Assembly: GCF_002211305.1 (NCBI RefSeq)
Contig: NZ_LOKW01000007.1
Span: forward strand, 1 to 64,000
DNA from: Rhizobium sp. R634
Lineage (GTDB): Bacteria; Pseudomonadota; Alphaproteobacteria; Rhizobiales; Rhizobiaceae
Direction of reading: 5' to 3'
DNA length: 64,000 nucleotides
In this document: positions 27,762 through 37,249 of the stretch, in pieces
Layout of the letters: the number at the start of each line of letters is the position of its first letter
Position numbering within the stretch: the stretch's first letter is position 1
Notes under the pieces: generated by a model
Database searches by the model: none
Seen by the model: the letters and a program-made list of their open reading frames with translations, nothing else
Told to the model about the DNA's origin: nothing
Made by a program: the position numbers and the translations under genes

Positions 27762-28031
27762 GATATCCCGCCTGTCTGAAATTCGATTGACTATGAATGC
27801 GACCATCGCGGCGAGCGTGGCAATTCCAAGGCAAACGCCAGGCCCTTGGCGTTCATCTTCTCGACGACGTCGCCCAGAAGCAATCGATGTATTTTTTCAT
27901 CTATAGAATTTTTGCATTTAGTGCAATGTTTTCTTGTCATGCCTTTCAGATGGGTGACCTAGCGGTGATCAACCGGAGCACTCACGGGCAGGTTCGAGCA
28001 GGAAAACCCGGATGAGCAGCTGGACCACTGA
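27762..28031. other. Intergenic stretch, nothing recognised
   Basis: This is the first part of a gap of about 545 bases. It contains AT-rich patches near 27,885-27,940 that could hold the PmtA-like promoter, but no gene, RNA or repeat is supported. Confidence 0.4.
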
Positions 28032-28202
28032 TCAGATACCGGACCAACCCAGCTGGACCGCCGTGCGCTTCCGACATTGTTCGCGGCGACCGCAGCCGAG
28101 GCGGAGGGCGGCGTCATATGCGGTCCGGACGGCTTTTATGAAATGAAGGGCTTGCCGAAACTCGCAAAGATCGCTCCGGCCGGGCGTGAGAAAGCGGTCT
28201 GA
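28032..28202 (+). pseudogene. Short-chain dehydrogenase 3' remnant
   Basis: One frame ending at the TGA 28,200-28,202 reads ...RALPTLFAATAAEAEGG then VICGPDGFYEMKGLPK and a tail KIAPAGREKAV. This is the characteristic C-terminal end of oxidoreductases of the retinol-dehydrogenase-like SDR group (PTLFAAT...GPDG..E.KG.P). A stop codon at 28,029-28,031 cuts it off upstream, and there is no Rossmann fold or active site left. It is a decayed fragment of about 56 codons. Confidence 0.6.
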
Positions 28203-28262
28203 TGTTTCGGAACGGCTGACGGGTGTTCGCCTGGACACCGAGTTCCCAGCCCAAACCGAGCG

Positions 28263-28288
28263 AAAAAGGCGGTCCTGAGACCGCCTTT
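28263..28288 (-). terminator. Intrinsic terminator after small exported protein
   Basis: Minus-strand stem GGCGGTC / GACCGCC with a four-base loop followed by TTTTTCG, 20 bases after the stop codon at 28,308. Confidence 0.88.
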
Positions 28289-28307
28289 CGCGAAGGCCGC
28301 TGCGTCC

Positions 28308-28613
28308 TCAGTAGTTGCAGCCGGAGCTGCTCGTCGGGTTGAAGCCGAGCTTGCAATCCATGTTCAGCGGCTTCTTCGGGTTCATCATGTAAGGCATGGA
28401 CGAGCCCGTGCCTTCCGAAGCGCGCTGGCCGATCGAACCCGTCGTGCTTCTGTCATGCTGTGTCCTAGTCTCGGCCCGGGCAGCCGGACGCTCGACGGCA
28501 GGCTGTTCGACAGCACTCGACTGAAGGGGGGCCGCCCCGGCTGAGAAAGCCGAAAGGCCGAGGACCGCGCCGAAGGCAACGGCCGTCAGGCCGCTCTTGA
28601 AGATAGTGGTCAT
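28308..28613 (-). CDS. Small exported protein, function unknown
   Basis: 101 residues: a signal peptide (MTTIFKSGLTAVAFGAV...SAGA|AP, cleavage near 28), then a Pro/Ala/Arg-rich linker and a C-terminal tail with two cysteines (MDCKLGFNPTSSSGCNY). CCAAGGAG precedes the start and a terminator follows, so it is a real one-gene unit. It shares the TGSI motif and a Cys-rich, Asn-Tyr or Gly-Tyr ending with the protein at 28,768. It has no recognised domain and is probably periplasmic. Confidence 0.8.
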   Translation of the reverse strand: MTTIFKSGLTAVAFGAVLGLSAFSAGAAPLQSSAVEQPAVERPAARAETRTQHDRSTTGSIGQRASEGTGSSMPYMMNPKKPLNMDCKLGFNPTSSSGCNY

Positions 28614-28727
28614 TATCGTCTCCTTGGGAGGATGTAGCGAATTTACGCCGACCAGTTAGGGAGCGGATCTGTCACATTCCACGGCGCCGGAAGGGCGGTC
28701 ACAAACATGTGAGCGGTGCTCCGGCGA

Positions 28728-28755
28728 AGAAAAAGGCGGCTCGTCGCCGCCTCTT
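28728..28755 (-). terminator. Intrinsic terminator
   Basis: Minus-strand stem GGCGGC / GCCGCC, loop of five, followed by TTTTTC. It ends the gene at 28,768. Confidence 0.87.
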
Positions 28756-28767
28756 TCATTTGCCGGC

Positions 28768-29136
28768 TCAATAGCCGTTATCGCAAGGCATGCTGCCGGG
28801 ACCGATCGATCCCGAAAACGTAGGGTTGCACATTGGCGCCGGCGCCGGCCTGTTCACCGGCTGACGGATGATGGAGCCCGTGGCGCCGGCCTCGACGCCG
28901 AATGCGGCAAGCGGATACCAGTAGCCGTCGGAGCGGCGCCGGGTGCCGGGGTGCTCGGTGCGGAAGCCTTGATAGCCGTGCCAAGTGCCGGCATGTGGCT
29001 TGAATTGCGCCGTTTTTACGGAGACGCCAGACGGCCAAACCGTCTGCGCCGGTGCTGCCTGAGCTGGGGGAAACGACGCAAGGGCGAGAAGAGTGCCGAG
29101 CGCGACGGTGGAGGGAACGAGATTGAACATCTTCAT
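28768..29136 (-). CDS. Small exported protein, function unknown
   Basis: 122 residues with a signal peptide (MKMFNLVPSTVALG...PAQA|AP, near residue 27). The middle part, WHGYQGFRTEHPGTRRRSDGYWYPLAAF, resembles the Gly/Tyr/Arg-rich segment of BA14K-type rhizobial and Brucella exported proteins, but the BA14K lectin-like core is absent. The tail has Cys (MCNPTFSG, MPCDNGY). The start at 29,136 follows AAGGAGGA; the frame opens 22 codons earlier. It is monocistronic with its own terminator. Confidence 0.78.
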   Translation of the reverse strand: MKMFNLVPSTVALGTLLALASFPPAQAAPAQTVWPSGVSVKTAQFKPHAGTWHGYQGFRTEHPGTRRRSDGYWYPLAAFGVEAGATGSIIRQPVNRPAPAPMCNPTFSGSIGPGSMPCDNGY

Positions 29137-29304
29137 GATAAATCCTCCTTCTGGATTTATCCCGGAAAAATGCCCTCCCGCCATCAGGAGTTCCGCGCTC
29201 ACGCACAGTTTCCAAAACTCGTGATTGCAGGCGATCCGGCGTGATTTTATCGCCTGAAAACGTGAAAAGTCGCGATCGGAAGCAGGAGCTCAAGCAGTGC
29301 GGAA

Positions 29305-29337
29305 AGGAAACGCGAATTCTCTATTCTCAATTCGCGT
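29305..29337 (-). terminator. Terminator hairpin at the lipoprotein 3' end
   Basis: A nine-pair stem ACGCGAATT / AATTCGCGT (loop of ten) overlaps the last codons at 29,327 and is followed on the minus strand by TTCCTTT. Confidence 0.7.
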
Positions 29338-29647
29338 ACAATGTCCGGTAACCCTGGGCGGAGATGCAGGCCACATATTGCCTGTGAGCGGCGGCGCGCG
29401 CGATCGTTTCCGCTTCCAGCGCGTCAGCCTGAGCATAGCCGGTCAGCTGCGCGCGTACCTCATACTGCCTCTTCGCCTCGCCATACATGGCATTGCCGTC
29501 GGTCATGCAAATGCTGTGCGCCACGCCGGGCGGATTGACCGGCACGCCGATGGCCAGGAGCACGGGCTCGTTGGCGCGATCGATGCAGCCGGCAAGGGCC
29601 ATCATCATCGCCGCGACGCCCAGAGCCCGAAAAATTCCCACCACCAT
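29327..29647 (-). CDS. Small lipoprotein, function unknown
   Basis: 106 residues. The N-terminus MVVGIFRALGVAAMMMALAGC ends in a lipobox, so the mature protein begins at Cys21 and is likely outer-membrane anchored. The rest is hydrophilic with two further cysteines (SICMTDGN, YVACISAQG) that could form a disulfide. AGAGGAA precedes the start. No family recognised. Confidence 0.78.
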   Translation of the reverse strand: MVVGIFRALGVAAMMMALAGCIDRANEPVLLAIGVPVNPPGVAHSICMTDGNAMYGEAKRQYEVRAQLTGYAQADALEAETIARAAAHRQYVACISAQGYRTLYAN

Positions 29648-29715
29648 GCATTCCTCTGGCCGAAAGCGCCTCGCAGTTCGTCACTTCGCACATACATGCG
29701 GAAGGTTGCGCGAAA

Positions 29716-30189
29716 CTATGCTGATCGGGAGAGCCGATCATCGCTCCCGGAGTGAACGCTGCGCGATCTCGCCTGCCAAACAGACACTGCGACCCAGAAA
29801 AGCAGAAACATGGGGAGTGGAAGCACTGTGCGCAGAGCAAGCCAAAAATCGGTATGCGCGACGAACGCCGCAATGCAGCTGATGGCCACGATCAGGAACG
29901 CGCACCCCGCCAGGGAAAGATAAGCCTGCCCCCATCGAGCCAGCGGCAGCGGCGATCGTCTCTCGAGCAATAGGCTATCGGCATTTCTAACCCGCGCGGC
30001 CAGCACCGCGAAGATAATGCCAGCAGGCAGAAACGACAGCGAAAGTCGAAGCTTCACCAGAAGTTCGGTCTGCACGAGCAACGAGCCGGCCAGACGAGAC
30101 AGCCAGTAGGTGATTACGGCGTTGAGGGCCAAAACCAAAACCGAGCGCCACAACAGGGCGCAGAAGATACGGAGAAAACTGATCATCAT
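29716..30189 (-). CDS. Small membrane protein, function unknown
   Basis: 157 residues with four hydrophobic segments (about residues 5-30, 48-66, 88-112 and 118-140) and a basic C-terminus. No recognisable family motif. The start has two ATGs in tandem (30,189 and 30,186) and no strong ribosome-binding site. It lies between a lipoprotein gene and tRNA-Arg. Reality rests on length, hydrophobicity pattern and strand continuity with neighbours. Confidence 0.6.
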   Translation of the reverse strand: MMISFLRIFCALLWRSVLVLALNAVITYWLSRLAGSLLVQTELLVKLRLSLSFLPAGIIFAVLAARVRNADSLLLERRSPLPLARWGQAYLSLAGCAFLIVAISCIAAFVAHTDFWLALRTVLPLPMFLLFWVAVSVWQARSRSVHSGSDDRLSRSA

Positions 30190-30337
30190 TCAATATCGAA
30201 TTAGCAATGTGCGGCAACGGTATCGGTTGCGGCAACAGATCGCAACCGTCGTGCAGTTCTTGCTCGATCAGGTCATAAAAGCAGGCTTGCGCGCCGAGAT
30301 GCCGCGAGAGCTTGGGAAATCAGACTGGGAAGAAGAA

Positions 30338-30414
30338 TGGCGCACCCGAAGAGATTCGAACTCCTGACCCCCAGATTCGTAGTCTGGTGCTCTATCCAGC
30401 TGAGCTACGGGTGC
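30338..30414 (-). tRNA. tRNA-Arg (anticodon ACG)
   Basis: 77 bases with encoded CCA. On the minus strand it begins GCACCCGTAGCTCAGCTGG. The anticodon stem CCAGA/TCTGG encloses CTACGAA (anticodon ACG), the T arm has GTTCGAATC, and the acceptor stem GCACCCG pairs with CGGGTGC. It reads CGU and, after A34 editing, CGC/CGA. Its 3' end faces the cluster of small exported proteins, a place where integrative elements often sit, but no attachment duplication is seen. Confidence 0.97.
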
Positions 30415-30537
30415 GTGCAAAATGCGGCGGAGCCGCTTGCGTGGGCGATCCTCTAAAGGGTCCTTTCGGACATTGCAAGAGCATTTCGAAAAAAATCGCG
30501 TCTTTGTCCGCCAGCGGCCGCGCCTTCGGAAATCATG

Positions 30538-32058
30538 TCACTTTTCGAAGTGCGCCCGGCTGCGGTAATCCTCCAGGGAAACCGGGCGATCGGGGATCTC
30601 GATGCGGAACTGCGTGCCGACCGTCGGCTTTTCGACAAGCGCGATCGTGCCGCCATGGGCGAGCACCAGTTCGCGGGCGATGGTAAGGCCGAGGCCGGTT
30701 CCGCCGGAGCGGGCCGAGCCGCGGAAGGCGGCAAAGAGGTTCTGGCGCGCCTTCAGCGGCATGCCGGGGCCGGTATCATCAACGGTGATGCTGACGACAC
30801 TGCCGACGCGCTGAGCGGCGACGGTGATGCGCCTGAGAGAGCCCGGTCCGCCCTCACCCGGCGACGTTAGCGCCTGCAGCGCGTTGCGGCAGAGATTGTG
30901 GATGACACGGAAAAGCTGCTCGCCATCGGCATCGACCTCGAGATCGACGCCGATCTGCTCGACGAATTCGATGCCGCTCTGCGGCTCGATCGCCAGCATG
31001 TCCTTGACGTCCTGGGTCAGCTCCAGAAGGCGGACATGGCGGCGGCGCGGCGCCGATTCGCTCGCCTTGCCGTAGGACAGGACCTCGGTCGTGTAACCGA
31101 CGGCGCGATCGATGGTGCGCAAGAGCTTCGGCGCGAAGCTCTTGACCATCGGATCGTCGACATCGACCAGCCGGTCTGACATCAGCTGCGCGGATGCCAG
31201 GATATTGCGCATGTCGTGATTGATCTTGGAAACGGCGAGCCCGAGAGCCGCGAGGTTCTTCTGCTGCTTCAGCGTCTTCTGCAGCTCCATCTGCATCGAG
31301 GTCAGGTTGCGGCCGGCGACTGCCAGCTCGTCGCGGCCGCCGTCGCCGATATAGATATGGGCTGGATTATCCGGATCCGAGGAGAATTGCTGCATGCTGC
31401 CGGTCAGCCGGCGGATGGGGCCGATGAGGATGCGGTTGATCGCAAAGAAGATCAGCGTCGCCGTGAAGAGCGAGATCAGCACCGAGAGCAGGAGAACGTT
31501 GCGAGAGTAGGCGAACATTGCCCGGCGCAGCAGTTTGTCCTTCATGACAACCTCGACGCCGGTGCTGGTTTCGCCGACGGGGCCATAGACACGGATCATC
31601 CTGTTGCCGCCGAAGACCAAGGTATCGAGCGCGTCGCGTATCGCCGTCAGCGGCGGCACGTCGGTGAGGTCGTAGGCTTCGTCGACAGAGGTCGGCATAT
31701 CGGTCGTCGCCAGCAGCCGCGAGGTGCCGTCCTTGCGCAGCACGATCGCCTTCGTGCCCGTCGCTTCCAGCGTCTCCTTCTGCAGGGCGCGCGGCAGCTC
31801 GATCGGCTGCAGCCCATCGATGACGATGGCGGCGGCGGCGGCCGTGTTCAGCCGGTCCTGCAGCCAGCGCAGGCGCATGCTGGCCACCGACGGGAAGAAG
31901 ATCAGGATTTCGGCGAGCATGATGAAGAAGACGGTGAGCCAGAGCAGCTTGCCGGACAGCCCGCCGAACAGACCGGCAGACGGGCAGCGGCCCTTGGCGG
32001 CCTCGCCGGCCGCCGGGTTTTCCGCCGAAGGATTATTGCCCTGGTCTTGCACCGGCAT
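30538..32058 (-). CDS. Orphan sensor histidine kinase
   Basis: 506 residues. Transmembrane segments near 38-60 and 186-212 enclose a periplasmic sensor of about 125 residues, followed by a HAMP region. The phospho-acceptor His281 lies in SKINHDMRNILASAQLM. The ATP-binding boxes are HNLCRNALQAL (N), DDTGPGMP (G1) and GGTGLGLTIA (G2). The start at 32,058 has GAGAG upstream; a longer in-frame start at 32,094 exists. No response regulator gene is adjacent. The input signal is unknown. Confidence 0.9.
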   Translation of the reverse strand: MPVQDQGNNPSAENPAAGEAAKGRCPSAGLFGGLSGKLLWLTVFFIMLAEILIFFPSVASMRLRWLQDRLNTAAAAAIVIDGLQPIELPRALQKETLEATGTKAIVLRKDGTSRLLATTDMPTSVDEAYDLTDVPPLTAIRDALDTLVFGGNRMIRVYGPVGETSTGVEVVMKDKLLRRAMFAYSRNVLLLSVLISLFTATLIFFAINRILIGPIRRLTGSMQQFSSDPDNPAHIYIGDGGRDELAVAGRNLTSMQMELQKTLKQQKNLAALGLAVSKINHDMRNILASAQLMSDRLVDVDDPMVKSFAPKLLRTIDRAVGYTTEVLSYGKASESAPRRRHVRLLELTQDVKDMLAIEPQSGIEFVEQIGVDLEVDADGEQLFRVIHNLCRNALQALTSPGEGGPGSLRRITVAAQRVGSVVSITVDDTGPGMPLKARQNLFAAFRGSARSGGTGLGLTIARELVLAHGGTIALVEKPTVGTQFRIEIPDRPVSLEDYRSRAHFEK

Positions 32059-32095
32059 TTTCTCTCGCCCGATCGGCGGCGCGGCCGCCCTCACC

Positions 32096-32150
32096 GCGAG
32101 AACAGGATTGGTTTCAGACTTGGCCGGCCTAAAACCAATCCTGTTCTCGC
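32096..32150. repeat. Perfect 19-bp inverted repeat
   Basis: The arms 32,096-32,114 (GCGAGAACAGGATTGGTTT) and 32,132-32,150 are exact reverse complements around a 17-base loop containing GGCCGGCC. It lies just upstream of the histidine kinase start codon. It might be a mobile palindromic element or a strong structure in a leader. Confidence 0.75.
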
Positions 32151-32160
32151 TTATCTGTTA

Positions 32161-32208
32161 GAGCATGATGCCGTTCGAAAACCGCTTACACTTTTCGGCA
32201 TCATGCTC
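32161..32208. repeat. Rhizobial palindromic repeat (GAGCATGATGCC type)
   Basis: GAGCATGATGCCG and CGGCATCATGCTC bracket a 22-base core (TTCGAAAACCGC...). I recognise this as a recurrent intergenic palindrome in rhizobial genomes. It lies 10 bases from the preceding inverted repeat. Confidence 0.65.
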
Positions 32209-32273
32209 TGGAGCTCTATATTAGACCAATAGGCTCCGCTTTCAAATCTTTGCGAGCAGCGTCATGTCGTCAC

Positions 32274-32298
32274 AAAAACGCCGCCCGGAGGCGGCGTT
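32274..32298 (-). terminator. Intrinsic terminator after chemoreceptor gene
   Basis: Minus-strand stem AACGCCGCC / GGCGGCGTT with a four-base loop, continuing into TTTTTGTG, 24 bases after the stop at 32,322. Confidence 0.88.
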
Positions 32299-32321
32299 CG
32301 AAAGCGCTTTCTTAGGAAGGA

Positions 32322-34316
32322 TCAGAATTCTTCCCAGCTCTGTTCGGCGGCCGCCGCACTGCCGCCGAAGGCGCGGGCGACCTTGGCAACCGCCCGGCGG
32401 GCAGGCGAGGCGACGGGCTTGTGCGCCTCGGTGCGGGCAAGCGCAACCGGTGCGGCTGCATTCGAAAGCTTGAAGCGCGCAATGAGGTGCACCAGCCCGT
32501 TGGCTTCGGCCGAGAGCCTATGGGTGGCGGCGGATGTCTCCTCCACCATCGCAGCGTTCTGCTGCGTGACCTGATCCATCTGGTTGACGGCGGTATTGAC
32601 TTCCTTGAGGCCGGTCGACTGCTCGGTCGCAGCCGTGGCGATCGAATGGATATGGTCGTTGATGGCGATGACCCGGGTGCCGATTTCCGCCAGCGCCTCG
32701 CCGGTCGCCTGGACGAGCTTGACGCCGACCTGCACTTCGTCGCCCGACTTGGTGATCAGCGCCTTGATGTCCTTGGCGGCGGTCGCCGAACGCTGGGCGA
32801 GTTCGCGCACTTCCTGGGCGACGACCGCAAAGCCCTTTCCGGCCTCGCCGGCACGCGCCGCCTCGACGCCGGCGTTCAGCGCCAGCAAATTGGTCTGGAA
32901 GGCGATCTCGTCGATGACATTGATGATCTGGCTGATCTCACGCGAGGCCTGCTCGATGCGGCCCATGGCCTCGACGGCGTTGCGCACGACGACGCCGGAA
33001 GCGCCTGACTTGTCCTTGGCTTCAGAGACCATGACGGTGGCTTCATGCGCCCGCTCGGTGGAGTTCTGGACGACGGCGGTGATCTGATCGAGCGCTGCCG
33101 ATGTCTGTTCGAGGGCTGCTGCCTGCTGCTCGGTGCGCTTCGAGAGGTCGTCGCTCGCATTGCGCAGCTCGGCGGTGTTCCCGTTCATCGCTTCCGTCGT
33201 CTCGCGCACTTCGCGCATCGTCGCCTGCAGCGTCGCGAAAGTATTGTTGACGTTCTGCTGCAGCTCGGCGAAGGCGCCCTGGAAGCTGCCGTTCATCGTC
33301 TGGGTAAGGTCGCCTTCGGCAAGGCTGGCGATGACGCGGCGGGTCTCGCCGACGCCGGCATCGACGCTCGACAGCAGCGTGTTGATGTTGCCGGCGAACC
33401 GGTTGAGGTTGTCCTCCTCGTAATCCTTGGTGATGCGATGGCTGAAATCGCCCGCAGCAGCCGCGGCGACGACGACCGACATGGACGACTGCAGGTCGTC
33501 GCTCTTGGCGCGCATGGCCACTTCCTGCGCGTTCAGGCGCTTGACGGCAAGGCCGTTCTCCTTGAAGACGGCGACCGCTGCGGCCATTTCGCCGATTTCG
33601 TCCTTGCGGCCGGCAAAGGGGACCTCGGCGTCGAAATTGCCGTCGGCGACCTCCTTGATGGCATGGGTGACGCGCTTGATCGGGCGGCTCAGATGGCTGG
33701 TGCCGATATAAAAGCCCATGCCGACGCCGATCGCGATGCCGATGCCGGTGATGCTGAGGACGAGCACGAGGATCCAGGTGCGGAAGCTCTCGATCTCGTC
33801 GTTGACGGCCTGGAGCGCGGCCTTGTCGATGGCGACGACCGCGTCGATTTCGGCCTGGAAGGCCTTGCGATTGGCGCGGTTGGCCTCATTGTTGCCCTGC
33901 TGGCTGGCGGCCTCGGGGCCGACTTCGGTGCCGAGGCGGGCCGTTTCCGTACGGAACGTGCGGAATTCCGCGGACCTAGCGACGAGCTTGGCAAAAGATT
34001 CCTTTTCGCTATCGGGGACGAGCGGCGCCCAGCCGGCAATGACCTTGTCGATCTCGTCGAGGCCGGCCATCAGGCCCTTGGCGAAGTTCGGCGTATCCTT
34101 GATATCCTTGGCGGCGTAAATGCCGCGCGATTCCATGACCACAGCCGTGACGAAACGGTTGAGGCGTTCACCGGCATAGGCGCGAGCGGCAGCATGCTCA
34201 TAGGCTGTGAGATTGCGGTTATATTCGCGCATGGCGGACAGTGCCGTTGCGCCGATCAGAAGCGCGACCGCGCCCATCACGGAAACCAGCAGGTTAATTT
34301 TGCCGCGGATCTTCAA
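32322..34316 (-). CDS. Methyl-accepting chemotaxis protein
   Basis: 664 residues. Transmembrane helices near 7-27 and 178-200 flank a periplasmic four-helix-type sensor of about 150 residues. HAMP domains follow ([31 protein letters not shown]), and then the conserved signalling tip ([47 protein letters not shown]). The C-terminus QSWEEF resembles the NWETF pentapeptide that tethers CheR/CheB. The start has GGGAGCATTGC upstream. The ligand is unknown. Confidence 0.93.
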   Translation of the reverse strand: MKIRGKINLLVSVMGAVALLIGATALSAMREYNRNLTAYEHAAARAYAGERLNRFVTAVVMESRGIYAAKDIKDTPNFAKGLMAGLDEIDKVIAGWAPLVPDSEKESFAKLVARSAEFRTFRTETARLGTEVGPEAASQQGNNEANRANRKAFQAEIDAVVAIDKAALQAVNDEIESFRTWILVLVLSITGIGIAIGVGMGFYIGTSHLSRPIKRVTHAIKEVADGNFDAEVPFAGRKDEIGEMAAAVAVFKENGLAVKRLNAQEVAMRAKSDDLQSSMSVVVAAAAAGDFSHRITKDYEEDNLNRFAGNINTLLSSVDAGVGETRRVIASLAEGDLTQTMNGSFQGAFAELQQNVNNTFATLQATMREVRETTEAMNGNTAELRNASDDLSKRTEQQAAALEQTSAALDQITAVVQNSTERAHEATVMVSEAKDKSGASGVVVRNAVEAMGRIEQASREISQIINVIDEIAFQTNLLALNAGVEAARAGEAGKGFAVVAQEVRELAQRSATAAKDIKALITKSGDEVQVGVKLVQATGEALAEIGTRVIAINDHIHSIATAATEQSTGLKEVNTAVNQMDQVTQQNAAMVEETSAATHRLSAEANGLVHLIARFKLSNAAAPVALARTEAHKPVASPARRAVAKVARAFGGSAAAAEQSWEEF

Positions 34317-34607
34317 TGCAATGCTCCCTAGCTACCACACGGTCCTGGAAAGCAAATCTCCAGCCCATGGGCTCAACATCGGCGAAATTGATTAAAGTTG
34401 TGTTCAATGTTTACGATTGCGCCAATGAAATTCTATGGGTTTGAGCAGTCACCGAGATGTGCTTTCGCTATAAAATGGCGTGTCGGCGGGAAATAAACTT
34501 GAGGATGCAACAATACTGCAACCGCTTAGCGCAATCGCTATTTCTTAACACCGCAGTGCGAAAAATCACAGTCGAACCAAGTGCCGATTGGAATTCGTCC
34601 GGTATAA
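34317..34607. other. Intergenic stretch between chemoreceptor and rpmH
   Basis: Divergent region that must hold the chemoreceptor promoter. No gene or repeat is visible, and no cluster of DnaA boxes is seen despite the nearby rpmH-rnpA genes. Confidence 0.4.
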
Positions 34608-34636
34608 TTGACTTTTCCGGGCTTCATCCGTATAAG
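34608..34636 (+). promoter_or_regulatory. Sigma-70-type promoter of rpmH
   Basis: TTGACT (34,608-34,613), a 17-base spacer and TATAAG (34,631-34,636). It is about 110 bases upstream of rpmH, on its strand. Confidence 0.7.
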
Positions 34637-34745
34637 CCGCCGCACGTCCGGTCATTCAGGCCTTTCTTGGCCCGCCCGTTCGAAAAACAACGCTCCTTGC
34701 ATAATGCAAATTCAAGAAGGGCCGCACTCCGCGGTGTTTAAATAA

Positions 34746-34880
34746 ATGAAGCGTACCTACCAACCATCCAAGCTTGTCCGCAAGCGTCGCCACGGCTTCC
34801 GTGCGCGCATGTCCACGAAGGGTGGCCGCAAGGTCATCGCTGCCCGCCGCGCGCAGGGCCGCAAGCGTCTCTCGGCCTAA
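34746..34880 (+). CDS. rpmH: Ribosomal protein L34
   Basis: 44 residues, [20 protein letters not shown] then [20 protein letters not shown] and RLSA, the full and near-invariant L34. Located in the large ribosomal subunit. The protein is shorter than usual gene-finding cut-offs. It is followed 21 bases later by rnpA, the standard rpmH-rnpA order, and preceded by a good sigma-70-type promoter. No strong Shine-Dalgarno is evident; the preceding bases are TTTAAATAA. Confidence 0.97.
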   Translation: MKRTYQPSKLVRKRRHGFRARMSTKGGRKVIAARRAQGRKRLSA

Positions 34881-34901
34881 GGCCGGGTTGCCCGAGAAGA
34901 G

Positions 34902-35303
34902 ATGGCGGGCGAATTGACGACCAAAGAACAAAAATACACTGTCGGGCGGCTGAAAAGCCGCCCGCAGTTTCTTGCCGTGCGCGAAGGCGAAAAACGCCGC
35001 GGCGGCCTCTTCCTCCTCGAAGTCCTCGACCGGAGGGAACCCGACAGCCGAGCCCGCGTCGGTTTCACAGTCACCAAAAAACATGGCAACGCGGTCGAAC
35101 GGAACCGCATGCGGCGGCGCCTGAAAGAGGCGGTGCGGCTTCATGCGGGGTTTGCAATGCAGCCCGGACACGACTATGTGGTTGTCGCGCGCAGGGACGT
35201 GCTTGAGGCGTCCTTCAAAGAATTGACTGCGGAACTGAAATCCCGCGTGGAAACCAGGCCGAAACACCGGCGCTCCGGAGACGGACGCCCCAGGAACGTA
35301 TGA
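34902..35303 (+). CDS. rnpA: Ribonuclease P protein component
   Basis: 133 residues, the protein subunit that helps the RNase P RNA process tRNA 5' ends. The family motif is [28 protein letters not shown] (about residues 53-79), which includes the RNR patch binding RNA. The C-terminus is basic. It follows rpmH by 21 bases and its TGA overlaps the yidC start in ATGA. The start at 34,902 follows GAGAAGAG. Confidence 0.96.
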   Translation: MAGELTTKEQKYTVGRLKSRPQFLAVREGEKRRGGLFLLEVLDRREPDSRARVGFTVTKKHGNAVERNRMRRRLKEAVRLHAGFAMQPGHDYVVVARRDVLEASFKELTAELKSRVETRPKHRRSGDGRPRNV

Positions 35304-37096
35304 TGGAAAACAACCGCAATTACTTCATTGCGATCGCTCTCTCGGTGCTGATCGTCCTCGGCTGGCAGTTTCTCTACATGAATCCGCGTATCGAGGCTCA
35401 GCGCAAGACGCAGGAAGCCCAGAAGGCGCAGCAGCAGACCGAGCAGGTGCAGCAGCCAGCGGCAGGCGGCCAGGCGCCGGCCCAGACGAGCGGTTCGGCA
35501 CCATCCGGCCAGGCGGCCGCGACGGCGACGCTCGAGCAGGCGCTCGCAAAAACCCCGCGCGTTGCTATCGATACTCCCGCCCTTTCCGGCTCGATCAACC
35601 TTGCCGGCGCCCGCCTCGACGACCTGAAGCTCAAGGGCTATCACGAGACCGTCGACGACTCGAGCCCGATCATTACCCTGTTCAGCCCGGCGGAAACCAA
35701 GGACGGATATTTCACCGAACTCGGCTATATCGGCAGCGACGCGACCGGTGCCGTTCCGGGTCCCACGACGCTCTGGACGGTACCCGAGGGCGCCAAGCTC
35801 ACCGAAAAGACGCCGGTGACGCTCTCCTACACCAACGATAAGGGCCTGACCTTTACCCGGACGATCAAAGTCGACGACCGCTATATGTTCAGCGTCACCG
35901 ACAAGATCGAGAATGCCGGCCAGGCACCCGCCTCGCTTTCCTCCTACGGCCGCGTCACGCGTTACAACAAGCCGACGACCCCCTCGGTCTACGTTCTGCA
36001 TGAAGGCTTCATCGGCGTCATCGGCGACGATGGCCTGATCGAAACCAAATACAGCGCCGTCGAAAAGGAACCGGTGCAGCCGGCCAAGTCCACCGGCGGC
36101 TGGCTCGGCATCACCGACAAATACTGGGCGGCGACGATCGTTCCGCCGCAGACGTCGGCCTATGAAGCGCGCTTCTCGCATTTTGCCGACGGCCAGCCGC
36201 GCTATCAGGCCGACTACAAGGACGACGCCTTCACCGTTGCGCCGGGCCAGTCGGTCGAGCTCAAGAACCTGGTCTTCGCCGGCGCCAAGGAAGTGCCGGT
36301 CATCGACGGCTATGAAGCTTCCTATTCGATCCCGAAATTCGACCGGCTGATCGACTGGGGATGGTTCTATTTCATCACCAAGCCGATGTTCACGATGATG
36401 GACTTCTTCTTCCGCTTCTTCGGCAATTTCGGCGTGGCGATCCTGTGCACGACCATCGTCGTCAAGCTGTTGTTCTTCCCGCTCGCCAGCAAGCAATATG
36501 CCTCGATGGCGAACATGAAGCGCGTGCAGCCGAAGATGGAAGAGCTGAAGGCCAAGTTCGGCGACGACCGCATGGGACTGCAGCAGGCAATGATGCAGCT
36601 CTACAAGGAAGAGAAGATCAACCCGATCGCCGGCTGCTGGCCGGTGGCGCTGCAGATCCCGATCTTCTTCTCGCTCTACAAGGTGATCTACATCACCATC
36701 GAGATGCGGCATGCGCCGTTCTTCGGCTGGATCCAGGATCTTTCGGCGCCCGATCCGACGACGATCGTCAATCTGTTCGGCCTGCTGCCCTTCGAAGCGC
36801 CGACACTGTTGCATCTCGGTGTCTGGCCGCTGATCATGGGCATCACCATGTTCGTGCAGATGCGCATGAACCCGACCCCGCCCGATCCGACGCAGGCGAT
36901 GATCTTCAACTGGATGCCGCTGGTGTTCACCTTCATGCTGGCAAGCTTCCCGGCCGGCCTCGTCATCTACTGGGCCTGGAACAACACCCTCTCGGTGCTG
37001 CAGCAATCGCTGATCATGAAGCGTCACGGCGTCAAGATCGAACTCTTCGACAATCTGAAGGGCATCTTCCGACGAAAAGCGGCCTCATCGAAATAA
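35300..37096 (+). CDS. yidC: Membrane protein insertase YidC
   Basis: 598 residues. YidC inserts proteins in the inner membrane alone or with SecYEG. The N-terminal signal-anchor ([20 protein letters not shown]) is followed by a Gln/Ala-rich linker and a large periplasmic domain (about 60-340). A C-terminal core of five helices follows ([52 protein letters not shown]). The basic tail [12 protein letters not shown] can bind ribosomes. The start overlaps the rnpA stop. A second in-frame ATG (35,303) is possible. Confidence 0.97.
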   Translation: MMENNRNYFIAIALSVLIVLGWQFLYMNPRIEAQRKTQEAQKAQQQTEQVQQPAAGGQAPAQTSGSAPSGQAAATATLEQALAKTPRVAIDTPALSGSINLAGARLDDLKLKGYHETVDDSSPIITLFSPAETKDGYFTELGYIGSDATGAVPGPTTLWTVPEGAKLTEKTPVTLSYTNDKGLTFTRTIKVDDRYMFSVTDKIENAGQAPASLSSYGRVTRYNKPTTPSVYVLHEGFIGVIGDDGLIETKYSAVEKEPVQPAKSTGGWLGITDKYWAATIVPPQTSAYEARFSHFADGQPRYQADYKDDAFTVAPGQSVELKNLVFAGAKEVPVIDGYEASYSIPKFDRLIDWGWFYFITKPMFTMMDFFFRFFGNFGVAILCTTIVVKLLFFPLASKQYASMANMKRVQPKMEELKAKFGDDRMGLQQAMMQLYKEEKINPIAGCWPVALQIPIFFSLYKVIYITIEMRHAPFFGWIQDLSAPDPTTIVNLFGLLPFEAPTLLHLGVWPLIMGITMFVQMRMNPTPPDPTQAMIFNWMPLVFTFMLASFPAGLVIYWAWNNTLSVLQQSLIMKRHGVKIELFDNLKGIFRRKAASSK

Positions 37097-37104
37097 CGCG
37101 CGTC

Positions 37105-37128
37105 AAGCCCCGCTCCGGCGGGGCTTTT
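37105..37128 (+). terminator. Intrinsic terminator after yidC
   Basis: Stem AAGCCCCG / CGGGGCTT with a six-base loop and a TTTT tail that forms part of the stem, nine bases after the yidC stop. Confidence 0.8.
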
Positions 37129-37249
37129 CGTTTCCAGCCGTCGCGAGAGAGGCAAGGCATGCCCGTGCGCGGCGCCTCTGAAGCTTGACATCTGCCTGCA
37201 AAACCACGAAGCCCGACAAGAGACCCAACCCGGAGGTTGCTGAGCCCGC

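Noticed and set aside
28021..28356. Minus-strand ORFs across 28,032-28,356
   Set aside because: They cross the terminator at 28,263-28,288 and lie antisense to the SDR remnant, without family motifs or ribosome-binding sites.
30338..30414. Genomic island attachment site at tRNA-Arg
   Set aside because: No integrase gene and no direct repeat of the tRNA 3' end was found in the window.
34317..34745. Possible replication origin near rpmH-rnpA
   Set aside because: No dnaA gene and no cluster of DnaA boxes is visible. In rhizobia the origin lies elsewhere, near hemE.
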